A stretch of DNA of 64,000 nt from Stenopsyche tienmushanensis (lineage: Eukaryota > Arthropoda > Insecta > Trichoptera > Stenopsychidae), in contig WACJ01000125.1 in the NCBI GenBank assembly GCA_008973525.1, positions 3,720,001-3,784,000 on the forward strand. Reading direction: 5' to 3'. Positions within the stretch are counted from its first letter, which is position 1. Every line of letters starts with the position of its first letter. The notes beneath the pieces were generated by a model. The model was given only the letters and a program-made list of their open reading frames with translations, was not told the DNA's origin and ran no database searches. Made by a program: the position numbers and the translations under genes. Below, one piece after another: positions 11,299-21,724 of this stretch.

Positions 11299-12018
11299 CA
11301 AAGTGTTTTGTACATGGACCGACAATTTTTTTTTGGGGGTTGAGGGGGTCTTTTGCTACGTTTCAAATATTTTCAATTAGAATTTCTACTGTAGGCGCCT
11401 AAATGAATTATTTTGACGACCTTAGCCGCCAATAAATTCCATGGTTCGCACGATCTCCAGATCTGACACCAGTGGATTTTTTTTAAATCTGGGAACGCCC
11501 CCTATTCCATGACTCGTACGGTCTCCAGACTTGACACCACTGGATTTCTTTGTCTGGGAACGTCCACTATTCCGTAGCTTGCACGGTCTACAGACCTGAC
11601 ACCACTGGATTTCTTTGTCTAGGGACATGCAAATGCAATTTTCTTAACTCTGGTCCTGGCAAACTGGTACCTCTTCAAGTTTAACAGCTACTTGAATGAT
11701 TTGTATGATATGTAGCATATCATTGAAAATAATATTATCTAAAAAAACTTTTTAAACTAAACTAAGTTCAAAATAGTCTTAAGTTTTTTGTTTAAAGAAT
11801 TTAGAAGTTGACGTTTCTCATTCTTTTGTATATTTTATTTGACTTTGGAAGCTCAAAGTAATTTTATTTCAGTCAATTGCATAAAATAATGATTTATTTA
11901 GATCAAAAATACATTGGAAAATACAACACACTTACACTTAAAACATAGAACTTATGTGTGAATTGTAGCAAAAGAATCCTTTAACCCCCAAAAAATGTTT
12001 GTCTTATCTACAGTGTTC
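11299..12018 (+). mobile_element. Mariner-type MITE, family M copy 2, with internal minisatellite
   Basis: The left end (TTTTGTACATGGACCGACAA, T-run, GGGGGTT) follows a TA at 11297-11298. The right end is a degraded mirror (CAAAAGAATCCTTTAACCCC and onward, to about 12018). Between them lies a three-unit tandem repeat of about 65 bp (separate entry) that carries the transposase catalytic-motif remnant. A shared spacer follows, with CCTCTTCAAGTTTAACAGC and ATATGTAGCATATCATTG, also present in copies 4, 5 and 6. Non-autonomous and decayed. Confidence 0.82.
11439..11630 (+). repeat. 65-bp minisatellite built from a transposase catalytic motif
   Basis: Three tandem units at 11439-11506 (68 bp), 11507-11571 (65 bp) and 11572-11630 (partial). 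Each reads, in its own frame, like ...SPDLTPLDFFVWGR..., the third-aspartate region of a mariner-type transposase, followed by CCTATTCCRTGGCTCG. Because 65 is not a multiple of three, successive units fall in different frames, so the array cannot be a repeated protein domain. Sister elements carry one, two or three units. Confidence 0.85.
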
Positions 12019-14124
12019 TTATTTATACCTGTTTCAAGTATTAAAATAATTTAATGAATGTCGAAGAGCCTTATTTCATCCCTAAAGCCATCTATCATGG
12101 AGAAATATTAATACACATGATAATCAAATCAACCATTTAAGTTTGAGCAGATTAAGACATAATTGAAATTGTAGGTCTGTTACAACTTGAGCTTTTATAA
12201 ATAAACTGGAGGATATCATGGAAAAACGTCATGAAAACTATTGTGGTCATGTAAGAAATGCAATTGAATATGCGATTAAAAGGAATCCATCGAACACCAA
12301 CAATGGAAATTGATATGATTTGATAACACAGTTAAATAAAAGTTGATTGAAATACGACATAAAATATTGATATTTTTGTTATGTGATCGTATTAAATTAT
12401 TCTGTATGTTTAGTCTTATGTAAAAATATAGCTCTGGTCTTCAAGTATTGTTTTTCATTCGATTGTATTGCACTTTCAAATGCAATATATAATGTTAAAA
12501 ACTGGCCTATTTTACGTCAAGGGAATATCGTAGGGCTTCATTAAGATTGATTGTACTACCGCCACTTTATTCGCCCTCTATATTTTGGCAATCAATCTTA
12601 ATCAATAGAAAGCTGACGATAGTCCCGAGTTTAAATAGACGTATTACTTGGGTATAACGTAAAAATTTCGGGGGAAATTCTACCAGTACAGGCGACATTT
12701 TGGATTTAAATAGACAATTGGATATGAACGCAAATTATAGATTTCGCAAAGGAATCATTATTTTTCGGTTGAATCTTTGAACGTGAGCTAAGGGATAGGG
12801 ATGGTTTTGGTTTTCGTTTGTTATCTCAATGGTCTGCGATGTTTTTTCCTCCTTTTTTCTCGGCAACGACGTGTTCGATTTAATTTATCTACGTCACTGT
12901 ATCTCAATCTTTCTCTCACATCTCCGCTGTGTTCTACGATAGATCTCCGATTTCTCGGGGCTAAATAAATTTTCCTCCCCTATCATTTTATTTGAGCTCC
13001 CTGTGAACAATGGGGGGGATACTTTTTTTGTTTTTCAATAAATAGACAATGTTAAGGAAACAAGTCCGCCTTTAAAGCATCACGGATCGGTTGATTTCAT
13101 TTGATGTGTATTTTGGTCCAACGAGCACATTGTGTACAGACGAAAACAAATTACTTCTGGTGAAACAAATTCCACGAAAACGCCCCCCAATAATTATGCA
13201 TTGTCTCCGGCGAGGACTGGAAATAATTTTCCAATTCCACTGGAATCAAACACACAATGGCCTAATGTCTTTGTTCATGCAACAGTTAATTTTTAATTTA
13301 TTAATTTACCACTGGCACCCTATTTTATGTTTCTATTAAGAGAGAGACTTTCATTAACATTCCAGCAAAAAAAAATCTCAAATGATCGGGCAAAACAAAT
13401 AGTCCTGTTATATCTTAATTTAACTGAAAGAAAATAGTTCTTAATCCAAAGATGAAAATCAAAATATGATGAGAGGGTTCTTTACATATGATTTATGTAA
13501 TGAAAGCTTATGGTATAATTTTTAAAAATATATACAAAATCATTAATACAGTATCATTTACATCAAAATCATTTTAAAAACACAGCATCCTGGATGATAC
13601 TATCAGCCCAGGATAACGAAAGTATTCAGATAGATCTACTGCCGTTTGATGCTTAAGATTGAAAAAGCTCAAAGAACTCTATTTATTTGTATCGGCGATA
13701 AAAAACGAAGCTGATGATTAATGCTGTACCATGCATGTCCATGACATCCCAATTTATTCTTATTGATTTAATATTAGAAAATTGATTTCGAATCTTTGTT
13801 TTGCGCTGGTGGTAAAATATGTGTGCTCTGTGATAATAATTATGAGAAAAAATATTTTCTATCTTCATGTCAAAAATCTGCCATCGTCCGCACCAACAAG
13901 CATGATTGCGTGCAAATCTGATCACAGAAAAAACACATTTAAATATTAAGCTTTGTTATTTGTTATCTAAAAAATGTAAATAAAAACCAACTAAGACTAT
14001 TAATGGGTCCACCTTGTATATTCAGGGAGGCATTGGCCCTGAGGTCATAACCTCCAATAATAAAAAGAAAAAGGAAAAAAAGTTTCAGGATTCAAGTTCG
14101 CGCTCTTATTTGTTGCACCTATGT
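12019..14124. other. Mostly single-copy DNA
   Basis: No gene was recognised. The stretch contains the short hairpin at 12540-12602, a less A+T-rich part at about 12780-13320, and short open frames at 13091-13339 (plus) and 13683-13925 (minus) that resemble nothing known. The phrase TTTAAATAGAC occurs twice, near 12630 and 12704. Confidence 0.45.
12540..12602. repeat. Perfect 14-bp inverted repeat with 35-bp loop
   Basis: ATTAAGATTGATTG at 12540-12553 is mirrored exactly by CAATCAATCTTAAT at 12589-12602. The loop is G+C-richer than the arms. It could fold as an RNA hairpin or be the two ends of a tiny element. No target-site duplication is obvious. Confidence 0.6.
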
Positions 14125-14285
14125 AAATTAGCCTCTGAGGGAGCTTTCGTGATCGTACATATCATAGAAAATGCTGAAAAAATCCCTTAAAGAGGACGAA
14201 GTGCCTGCAAGGTTCAATCGGTCCACTTTTCTGACCGCTGATATGACATATGAGCGCCTCACGATCGGACGTATATCGGAATATG
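14125..14285 (+). repeat. Dispersed repeat family R, copy 1
   Basis: It shares a chain of blocks with 28677-28838 (same strand) and 16983-17090 (opposite strand): TTAGCCTCTGA at the start, a GTATAGATCATA-like block, then AGAGGACG, TTCAAYCRGTCC and a GGACCGCTGAC-like block. No coding sense or terminal repeats were found, so it may be part of a larger non-autonomous element. Confidence 0.6.
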
Positions 14286-16180
14286 TCTACAGAACGATTA
14301 CAAAAGCTCATTACAAAACGAAGTTGTCCGAAGAAGACTGATCGGGTGGCTTGTTTAAATTTTACAATCTATCGAAAATATTGTTGTCTTATGTTTGACT
14401 ATCAAATATTTGTTCTAGAAATTTAGCCCAAATTAAATGCTCTACGATTAAAATGAATAATTAAATGAGATATTTGCAAGCATTCATTGAATTTAATATT
14501 CCATTTGGCGAATAATATATACAACCATTCAATACCTGCCGGGGAAAAAAAGGAAAACTCGATTTTCTAGCTGCAATGGATTATCGTTCAGCCATGGTTG
14601 GCGCATTTTTATTTCATTTAACACTTCCGTTGATAGAGTTTTTCGATTGGAAAAAGTTTACCAAGTGGGTCGAAATTGTTAACAATCCTTAACTACTGAG
14701 TTTATCTTCATTAAATGTGCTCGCCAAAACCAATCAATTGATAGTTGCAGACAATATCGAATTGTTCGACCTCATGAAACTACGGCGGTGGAAGAAGAAA
14801 ATGGGGCGCAGATTTTGTAATTTAAAAAAAAGCGATACGATCTATTCACAATTAATAATTTAAAATTGAAATATTTTCCACGACATCGTAGACGAATACA
14901 CGAGCGAGCGTATGCTTGGTAAGAAGTGTGAATACGCCAGCATGGTGTAATATTGCGTGCGCGCGGTGCTTGTGAGAATTGATTCAGTGGTATTTTTTTT
15001 TAAATCATTTTCATAAAGACACAGATTAAACATTTTAAATTACTATAAGCACTTTCTGAATTGCTATTTTTTTAACATAATTTTACAACATTGAACTATT
15101 TTTGTCCAGAAACCTGCTTCTGTGTCAAATGATGGTTCTAATTGGAACAGTCCAGCATAATTGGTAATTGGTGAATATCTGCTTTTATAATACAAAATGA
15201 CGTAATTCCCAAATGATATATAATACATAAAGATAAAAATAGACTTTTGAAGATGTTAATTTCAACATTTTTACTTAAGGTCCTCATAAATGTCCGTTAT
15301 ATCCTAATTGCATAATTTCAAAAGGTTTTTTTTCTTTAATTTTTCGCCATCTTCCTCGTTGAAGAGAAGTTAAATTAAATTTTATCATAATCAAGTTACA
15401 AATGCTACCGAGTAAAGCCTGAGGCTCAAAAATGAATTGAAGCAGCTGAATACGAGTATTTAATTATTATCTTAATAACGTAGCATTTGAGACCTTTATG
15501 CGCTTAATAAGCCCTTTGTTTGTCCAGGCTCCCTTGTTGGTCTGCAGGTAAAAAAAGCAACTTTAATATTCATATCTCCTGATAAATATTTATGGCGAAA
15601 GGCGAATGACATTATTTAATATTAATGGAATAATTTAGTGCCCTTCAAGGCTTCGGTTGAAAATTTTGATTGGCGCGTTGACACTGATATTCGCGCAAAA
15701 ATTTGAAGGCACGTCGTCACTATGGGCGGATCCTTGGAGGCCTCAAAGAGGTATGTTCGTCCTTTGAAACAAATTAATTTAAAGTTTGAAATCCTCGCTA
15801 TCCTGTCAGACACCTGCTTCCAGGATTGCGAAGGGGATATTACATAGAGCTTACGGCGATATGACCAGCGCGGGGAATCAAAATATTCATGAACGTTACG
15901 TTAAGGAAGATGAGTTTGCATATTATCACGTAACAGGTAAAGTGACTCAGGACCTTGGCTCCCCGAAAGCACCGATTTTCATCAGGATATGTGGGGTCAC
16001 GTAGGGACGATTGACAACTTTCGCAAATTTGCATAGATGACTTCCTGATAGAGGCACTATAAACTCTAAGCAGTTTTAGAGCCGAAATATCTAGTGATAC
16101 TTCCAATACAAACCAGCGATTAAATATAAGGTATTTGAAGAAACCTGATGTATAATGTGTTTTTAACATTATTTTTATTA
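14286..16180. other. Unassigned DNA; G+C-richer part at about 15620-16080
   Basis: The 15620-16080 segment has overlapping open frames on both strands (15786-16004 plus, 15840-16214 minus, the latter 124 codons). Neither peptide looks like a known domain. Overlap of long frames on opposite strands here fits composition better than coding. It is a candidate for conserved non-coding DNA or a missed exon. Confidence 0.35.
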
Positions 16181-16320
16181 AAAAACTAGCTGCTACCCAG
16201 CGCGTTGCTGCCACAGAAGTAATAATTCTAAAAATATCGTTTGAAATTTGAAAGAATTATCTTGTTTAATTAGGAACGATATTGATTTATATACATAAGA
16301 TCTAATGTAAGTTAACAGTA
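16181..16320. repeat. Possible end of a dispersed arthropod repeat
   Basis: ACTAGCTGCTACCCAGCGCG and the following GTTGCTGCCAC resemble a CTAGCTG-CCCGGC word that I recall as common at one edge of repetitive sequences in insects. The class cannot be fixed from this fragment. It leads directly into the 120-bp tandem repeat next to it. Confidence 0.35.
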
Positions 16321-16561
16321 CTATACCTATATTATTTTAAAAAGTGCAAACAATAAGTTGGCAAAATTTTATCACAATCAAATAAATGGTATGGCAGTGC
16401 ATAAAATACGAACAAACAAAATTTTATTTTGTATATTAGACTATGCCTATGTTATTCGCGCAATTCTTAACAATAAATGGACGAAGTTTCATCGCCATCT
16501 GATGAACGGTATGGCATCGTATTACATACGAACAAACAGAGAATAAGTTTTATATATTAGA
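16321..16561 (+). repeat. Two-unit 120-bp tandem repeat
   Basis: CTATRCCTATRTTATT starts both units (16321 and 16441). Both contain a RYGGTATGGCA word, an ATACGAACAAACA word and end in a TATATTAGA-like stretch. The units are clearly diverged, so the duplication is old or was inherited from the parent element. Confidence 0.75.
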
Positions 16562-16913
16562 TATCCATATTTAGTGCTCATATAATAGACATTTGGAAAT
16601 TGTTTAAATGAGCAAATTTAGTTAATCAAATCAGTTATTCATATTTATTAGGTATTGGAAGCTCTTTTCATTAAAATAATTCAAAACATATTATATGATA
16701 ATTTTACTACTATTATTTTAAGCAGTTTGCTATAATTTCAACACGCTCGCTCTGGTATCCCGCAGAGTGAGTTCATACAAATTAATATTGTAATCATATG
16801 TGCATATATATGATCCTTATTAAAAATATTAAAAAAATAAGATTCTTATAATTTTAACACTTTAAATACCAGACGCACAAAAATGATGAACTTCATAATA
16901 CCCGCTACGGACG
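16562..16913. other. A+T-rich DNA, nothing recognised
   Basis: No repeat partner, open frame of note or structural motif was seen. Confidence 0.5.
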
Positions 16914-16950
16914 CATCTGGACTTGGGGCGCAAAATACAGAATACAGACC
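16914..16950 (+). repeat. Short dispersed repeat, partner at 45.1 kb
   Basis: CTGGACTTGGGGCGCAAAAT followed by ACAGAATACAGAC is repeated with one substitution at 45082-45114 on the same strand. It is too short to classify and looks like the edge of a larger element. Confidence 0.6.
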
Positions 16951-16982
16951 TAATCGAGATTAGCACATGGTTTTTATTTTAC

Positions 16983-17090
16983 TTCTTTCTTCGTCAGTTC
17001 AGTGGTCCGAAAAGCGGACCGGTTGAACACACAGAAGAAGTACGGGGATAAATGCATATCCGGGGCCTTTTATGATCTATACGATGATAA
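16983..17090 (-). repeat. Dispersed repeat family R, copy 3 (reversed)
   Basis: On the minus strand it reads GTATAGATCATAAAAGGCC, then TGTGTTCAACCGGTCCGC and TTTTCGGACCACTGA, matching the 28.7-kb copy closely. It directly follows the short repeat at 16914-16950, so the two may be parts of one element. Confidence 0.6.
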
Positions 17091-19204
17091 AACCCCCTAA
17101 GAAGATAATTTAAATAAGTGGTTCGCATCAAATGAGGTCGCGAACGTATCTAGACTTCCTCCCACCCATGAAAACTATATATAATATTTATCTTGGATAA
17201 ATGGAGAAATTTTCATTAAGAATGCATATTAATATTGTTTGTATCAATACTGCAAAAATTACTCTAAGGGCTTGGAGTATAAAAAAATATTGTCAGATTA
17301 ATTCATATCTAAATTATTTCTAATAAATTTAGTATAAAAACATTAAATAAATATATTTTAGTAATTTAAATCGAATGGAGGAAGACAAAGCCTTAATATA
17401 TTTGATTTCTGACCCACTTCGAGCACGTTCTGCTGGCTTGGGAATTAAATAAAAGTAAGCTGCCTGGTGCAGTGGGTCTCCACATATCCGTAATAACAGA
17501 ATTTGGACGTAGAATATGGTGACAGCACTAACATCCACGATGTTAAATCCTCCATAAATATTATCTGGTGGACCAGATTCCCTTGGCAAGAGCTCCGGCA
17601 GTAAATGCCGTCAAACCCCCACCCTCTTATTGAATATGGAAATGCCCTTTTCATCACGCCTTTATTCCCGAGATCCTCTTATATGCGGATGCAAATATCA
17701 CAATTCAGAATCCGTTCTTATCATTTACTTTTATCACTGCCATCGATCATCGGATCCGTCTCCACATGCTGCTATCATCCGCTTGAGGATAATGAATATC
17801 GGAAAAAGATTTAATTTACATACCCCACTATGGATTGGCTTAATATAAATCGTTAATATTCATCGTCTAATAAACCTGTTTGATGCTAGAGAGTGGGATT
17901 GCTCCAACATATTTATATCGCAGACATATTAATTTCATCCCCGAAGGAAGACCATGCGAAAGAACACATAAGATAGTCATATTTTTTTACGGAGAAGATT
18001 TAAATCTTGATTTACCAAATCTGTAACGCAAATGAGGATTTAACATCTACCTCAGAGATTAAAGGACAAAAATATCCAAAAAATTATTGGATACTAATCT
18101 ATGTTGCAAATCTGCACCTATCAACGAAAGATATAGTTTAGCGAGCAAAATTAAATACATCGCCTCATAGCGGTAAATCCCGAATTGCTTCATAATTACG
18201 ATATCGAATATTTCCCAAAGCATTTATGGTTTTAATACTATCCCGGTTTTAAGGAAGCAATTGGAGCCATATGCCTTCGGAGCCTTCATATGGAAATATG
18301 AAATGGTAAGCGTCGGTCGAACGGCCTGAAGCGTCATCTCGAAAACTTGCAAACTTACAATTTGATTCCTTTCACCCGCCACAAGATGCCGAATGCTCCT
18401 GAATTATTAAACTACCACCACCGACTTCTTGTAATATTTATATACGAGCAAACATTTTTGGCCTCCAGGATCCCCTGACAAAAACTACGATCCATAATCT
18501 ATTAGGTTACGCCCGAGCCTAAAATCTTCAATGACGGGGGTAATAATTTGCCAAATTTACGACCATCGTCTCAAAGCAAATTCACATCAAAACGAGTAGA
18601 GCCTCTTATGCAGAAGATTCTTGGAAGTCGTATATCAAAAAAGATATAATGTTCAAACAAATCTAGATTACCACAAGTATGCAAATGCTGCATACGCGAC
18701 AGCCTACAATTTAGCTTTGAAATCCTGAGGTTTGTTTTCCTCTTATGAATGTCTTTGTAAATTTAATCCTCCTTCAATGAAAGACAATACCATGCCATTC
18801 TTCCTTTGCGGGGAAATTTAAAACTTTTCCGAAAAGAGAGAGAAAAGGATCGTATTGAAATGAAATGGTTTTTTTTATTGTCGTAGATTACGAGCAAATT
18901 TGGGACAGTCGATTAAATTTCATTAGCTTTTTTTGGATACTAGACAATTATATATCTTTTTTTACAGCAGGTTGTTTAGTGCCTCTTTGGAGATCTTAAA
19001 TAAGACTAAAATACTCACAAAAATACACTGGAAAAGGAAGCGAAAATCAAGCCGATCAACGTATTTTTGGATGAAATCATCCCTATTTAAATTCAAATTA
19101 ATTAATGAAAGTTTCATTATTTTTTTTCGGGGACCGGACTCTTTAGAAAGCCATATCATTTTAAATATCACTCTGAAGTCATGCTACTGATGCGTGAACG
19201 AATT
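17091..19204. other. Mostly single-copy DNA
   Basis: Several short frames are open (17329-17589 minus, 17605-17848 plus, 18933-19190 plus) but none encodes a recognisable protein. The 18180-18560 part is less A+T-rich. No transposon ends were recognised. Confidence 0.45.
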
Positions 19205-19475
19205 ATCTTCCAGTGAAATGGCGCTGTTAATCTGCGCAGATTTAATTCGCCAAATAAACATTGACATTTTCCATCTCGCTTTAGACGCAATGCGTTAATT
19301 TAATAGCGCCATCTTCTGTGGCGCTGCGACCGATCGCTTTTTGCGCGTGCATCGTTGCCAGTTGAGGGGTGACGCGCAGGAGGCGGAAATTGAGAAGAGT
19401 CATCGGCTAGCCTTGGGTGCGGGAGGACGTCCTTCCTGCAGCTGAATCTCTCTCTCGTGCTTCGTAAGATATATA
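19205..19475 (+). mobile_element. LTR fragment, copy B
   Basis: It matches copies C and H along CAATGYGTTAWTTTAATAGCGCCATC-like sequence, then GATCGCTTTTTGCGCGTGCA, then GAGGCGG and the GCCTTGG word. The family palindrome is at 19415-19443 (GGTGCGGGAGGACGTCC...). The upstream GGCGCTGTTAATCTG block (about 19210) is also found near copy C. No primer site follows, so it is truncated on the right. Confidence 0.7.
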
Positions 19476-19829
19476 CGAGATTGATATAATCCTTGCAATG
19501 AACTATTTGTGGCCGCATCAGATGTTGATTAAAGCAATGATGCAAACTCATAAGATATCTGCAAATACATCTGTAGAAAATGTTTATTTTTCATTGCCTT
19601 TAACACAATTTCTAACAAATGTGTCAAAATATACTTGATTAACACGACATTTACTTCCATAATTAACTTTTGAGTTTTCATTATAATGATCTAAAATAGA
19701 CATATGGTATATATTTTTCCATTATGGTGTATTACTCTTGATCTTTTAAATTTTTATGGCAATGTCTAATCTTACATCATTTTATGCATTGATATCAACT
19801 CCAAAAGGCAGCGCAATCTCACAAGGAAG
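19476..19829. other. A+T-rich DNA, nothing recognised
   Basis: This lies between an LTR fragment and a possible piggyBac remnant and could be part of either. No motif supports a call. Confidence 0.4.
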
Positions 19830-20190
19830 TTGAGATCGATAGCGAATATGAGAATTACTAAGCAAACATTGACTATGAAGATGAAAATATTTTGAATACA
19901 AATAAAAAACGAAAGAGGATGAGATTGTTGCCAGACTTTGAAGACAATAGTAACGAAAACAATGAACGAGAGAATATTGATATTGCTATTGACGGAACAG
20001 TCTGGAAAAGGATCAAAACTTTTGCATAATTACAGAGCACAAATGTGAAAATAAAAACAAGACTCCATATTCCATAGAAGATTTCATATAAGGAAAAAAT
20101 AAGTGAAAGTATTTAAAAGAAAACGGTTTGATTCCAGTTAGAAGAAAAACTTGTAGAAAAATATGGTATATACTTCTTAGATAAAATTCT
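19830..20190 (+). pseudogene. Possible piggyBac-type transposase N-terminal remnant
   Basis: Plus-strand reading gives an acidic stretch followed by a basic one, then NIDIAIDGTVWKRI near 19973-20015. The DGTVW word in that setting resembles the start of the DDE_Tnp_1_7 (piggyBac) domain, which typically follows an acidic N-terminal region. The frame is broken by stops on both sides, and none of the catalytic aspartates is present in the piece. No TTAA-bounded ends were identified around it. I consider it likely but not proven; a profile search with the piggyBac domain would settle it. Confidence 0.42.
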
Positions 20191-20301
20191 ACACTCATTT
20201 GTTAAGATAAATAGAGTTGATCGATAAAAAAAATCAGTTAAACATGTGCTTAAGTAATCTTAGTATTATGATTTTTACATCAAAACCACGGTTACGAGAG
20301 T

Positions 20302-20362
20302 GGAGAAGCCGGTCGCAATTAGACCATACCTTCCGCGGCCAAGACGATTGGTCGGACCTCAA
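20302..20362. repeat. Left arm of a 28-bp exact inverted repeat pair
   Basis: The core at 20329-20356 (CCTTCCGCGGCCAAGACGAT...) is the exact reverse complement of 21667-21694, about 1.3 kb away. Similarity extends weakly outward to a GAGAAGCCGGTCGCAA / GCAGAAGCCGGCCGCAA block. It is G+C-rich against an A+T-rich background and is probably the same element inserted twice in opposite directions, or the ends of one element. Confidence 0.7.
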
Positions 20363-20951
20363 TAATTAACTAGAAACTCTTTTAAGACTTACTCAGAACT
20401 GACTTACGCCTTAACTTAAATTGAGACACAATGGAGACTGAACTGAAACTAAACTGCAAATCTATTCAACGATCCGATATGAAACGGACCGCTAGCGTTC
20501 GTCCATTTTGAAGCATTAACGAAAGTAGAGGTGCAGCCCAGGGACCAGGACAATTTTCTTAAATTAATGTAAGAATTTTTAAAGCTATTCAATGTCAAGT
20601 TATCAATTTATTTCAAGTGCGTTCTCTTCAAATACAAAGAAACTAAAAGACGGCGCAACTAAGGCATCCATATTTTTTTGTATTTACTTGTATGAGTTTA
20701 TTGGCGGTTAATACAGCTCATTGGAAAAAATCAATCTATTGAATACCAGGAAATCTTTCATTCTATTCTGTTTTTCTTTTTCGGGTGTCATATGCATTTA
20801 TATTGATCACCTTCCTCCTGACGCGATCCCCTTATGAAGCATCACTATCAATTACCAATTTGTCAAAGTCTCTCTGCCTTTCAGGGGAGGCGCTCGTTTG
20901 CCAACACATTAGTCATTTACTTAAATTAAATTTCGCCAAAATAAAAACAAT
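20363..20951. other. Unassigned DNA inside the inverted-repeat interval
   Basis: It holds a run of AACTGAA/GAACTGA-like words at 20390-20450. A frame open at 20785-21018 gives no known protein. Confidence 0.4.
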
Positions 20952-21056
20952 GCCATTTTTTTGCAAGGGGAACGACACCATGTACGCTCGCCAGAGCAGT
21001 GTGACCGTAAATGATTAACGATCTAACGAGTCCATTGTTCGAGTCCCGGTGGTGGT
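20952..21056 (+). repeat. tRNA-like segment, possible SINE head
   Basis: GTTCGAGTCCC near 21038 is a near-consensus internal B-box. A 7-base segment ACACCAT upstream (about 20976) can pair with GTGGTGT downstream (about 21050) like an acceptor stem. A short GCTC/GAGC stem lies at the D-arm position. The D-loop is too short and the T-stem does not pair, so it is not a functional tRNA. A tRNA-derived SINE head or a tRNA pseudogene are the two readings. Confidence 0.35.
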
Positions 21057-21660
21057 GTAAAACAACCGCTGCAGCCTCTGGTGGACAAACGTGCCATGGC
21101 CGAAGAGCGAAGAAATCTTGAGAGAAAATGGAGAAAAGCGAATGTACTTGCACTTCCCCCGAGAGGGCCGTGTGACAATTTTCACCAAGAAACTTCCACA
21201 CAATAGATCGTATCAACATAATTGCAATTCACTTTCGTGAGCATTAAGAGAGAGCCTCCTACAAGATGTATGAGGGCGCAGGAGGGTGGCTGGAAAAGCG
21301 TTGTGTGAAAGTGAATTAAGAAAAACTCGCCTACTTATATTTTACCGTGATTTAAATGGCTTGGAATGATAAGAATTATTTATGAAAAGGCATAAAAATA
21401 AGCCTTACTTAAAGAAAGCAACATATTGCTTATTTAATCTTTAGATTCTATACATGTCTGCACTATTTTATTTTGAAATCTTCCTAAAGATTTATATACA
21501 ATCACCATATACTTTCTTTAACATTGAGTGCGTGTAGGGGTGACTATATAATTTAAAAAGGATTTATTGTCAGTAGGTGGTCTCGTACTTTTAAAGTGAT
21601 TTTGCAAAAATAAAAGACGAGATTGCCATAAAAAACCGTCAGTATTCTTATCTGTAAGTC
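21057..21660. other. Unassigned DNA
   Basis: The 21060-21220 part is G+C-richer and has overlapping open frames on the minus strand with no known relative. If the preceding tRNA-like piece is a SINE head, this could be its body. Confidence 0.35.
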
Positions 21661-21724
21661 TTAGGATCCGACCAATCGTCTTGGCCGCGGAAGGTCTGTT
21701 CTTCTTGCGGCCGGCTTCTGCACT
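21661..21724. repeat. Right arm of the 28-bp exact inverted repeat pair
   Basis: The exact core is at 21667-21694, partner of 20329-20356. See that entry. Confidence 0.7.

Noticed and set aside
15786..16214. Overlapping open frames on both strands, the longer 124 codons
   Set aside because: The peptides have no domain resemblance, and frames open on both strands at once suggest composition, not coding.
20976..21056. Functional tRNA gene
   Set aside because: B-box and acceptor pairing are present, but the D-loop is too short, the T-stem does not pair and no normal anticodon arm can be drawn. Kept only as a tRNA-like repeat.
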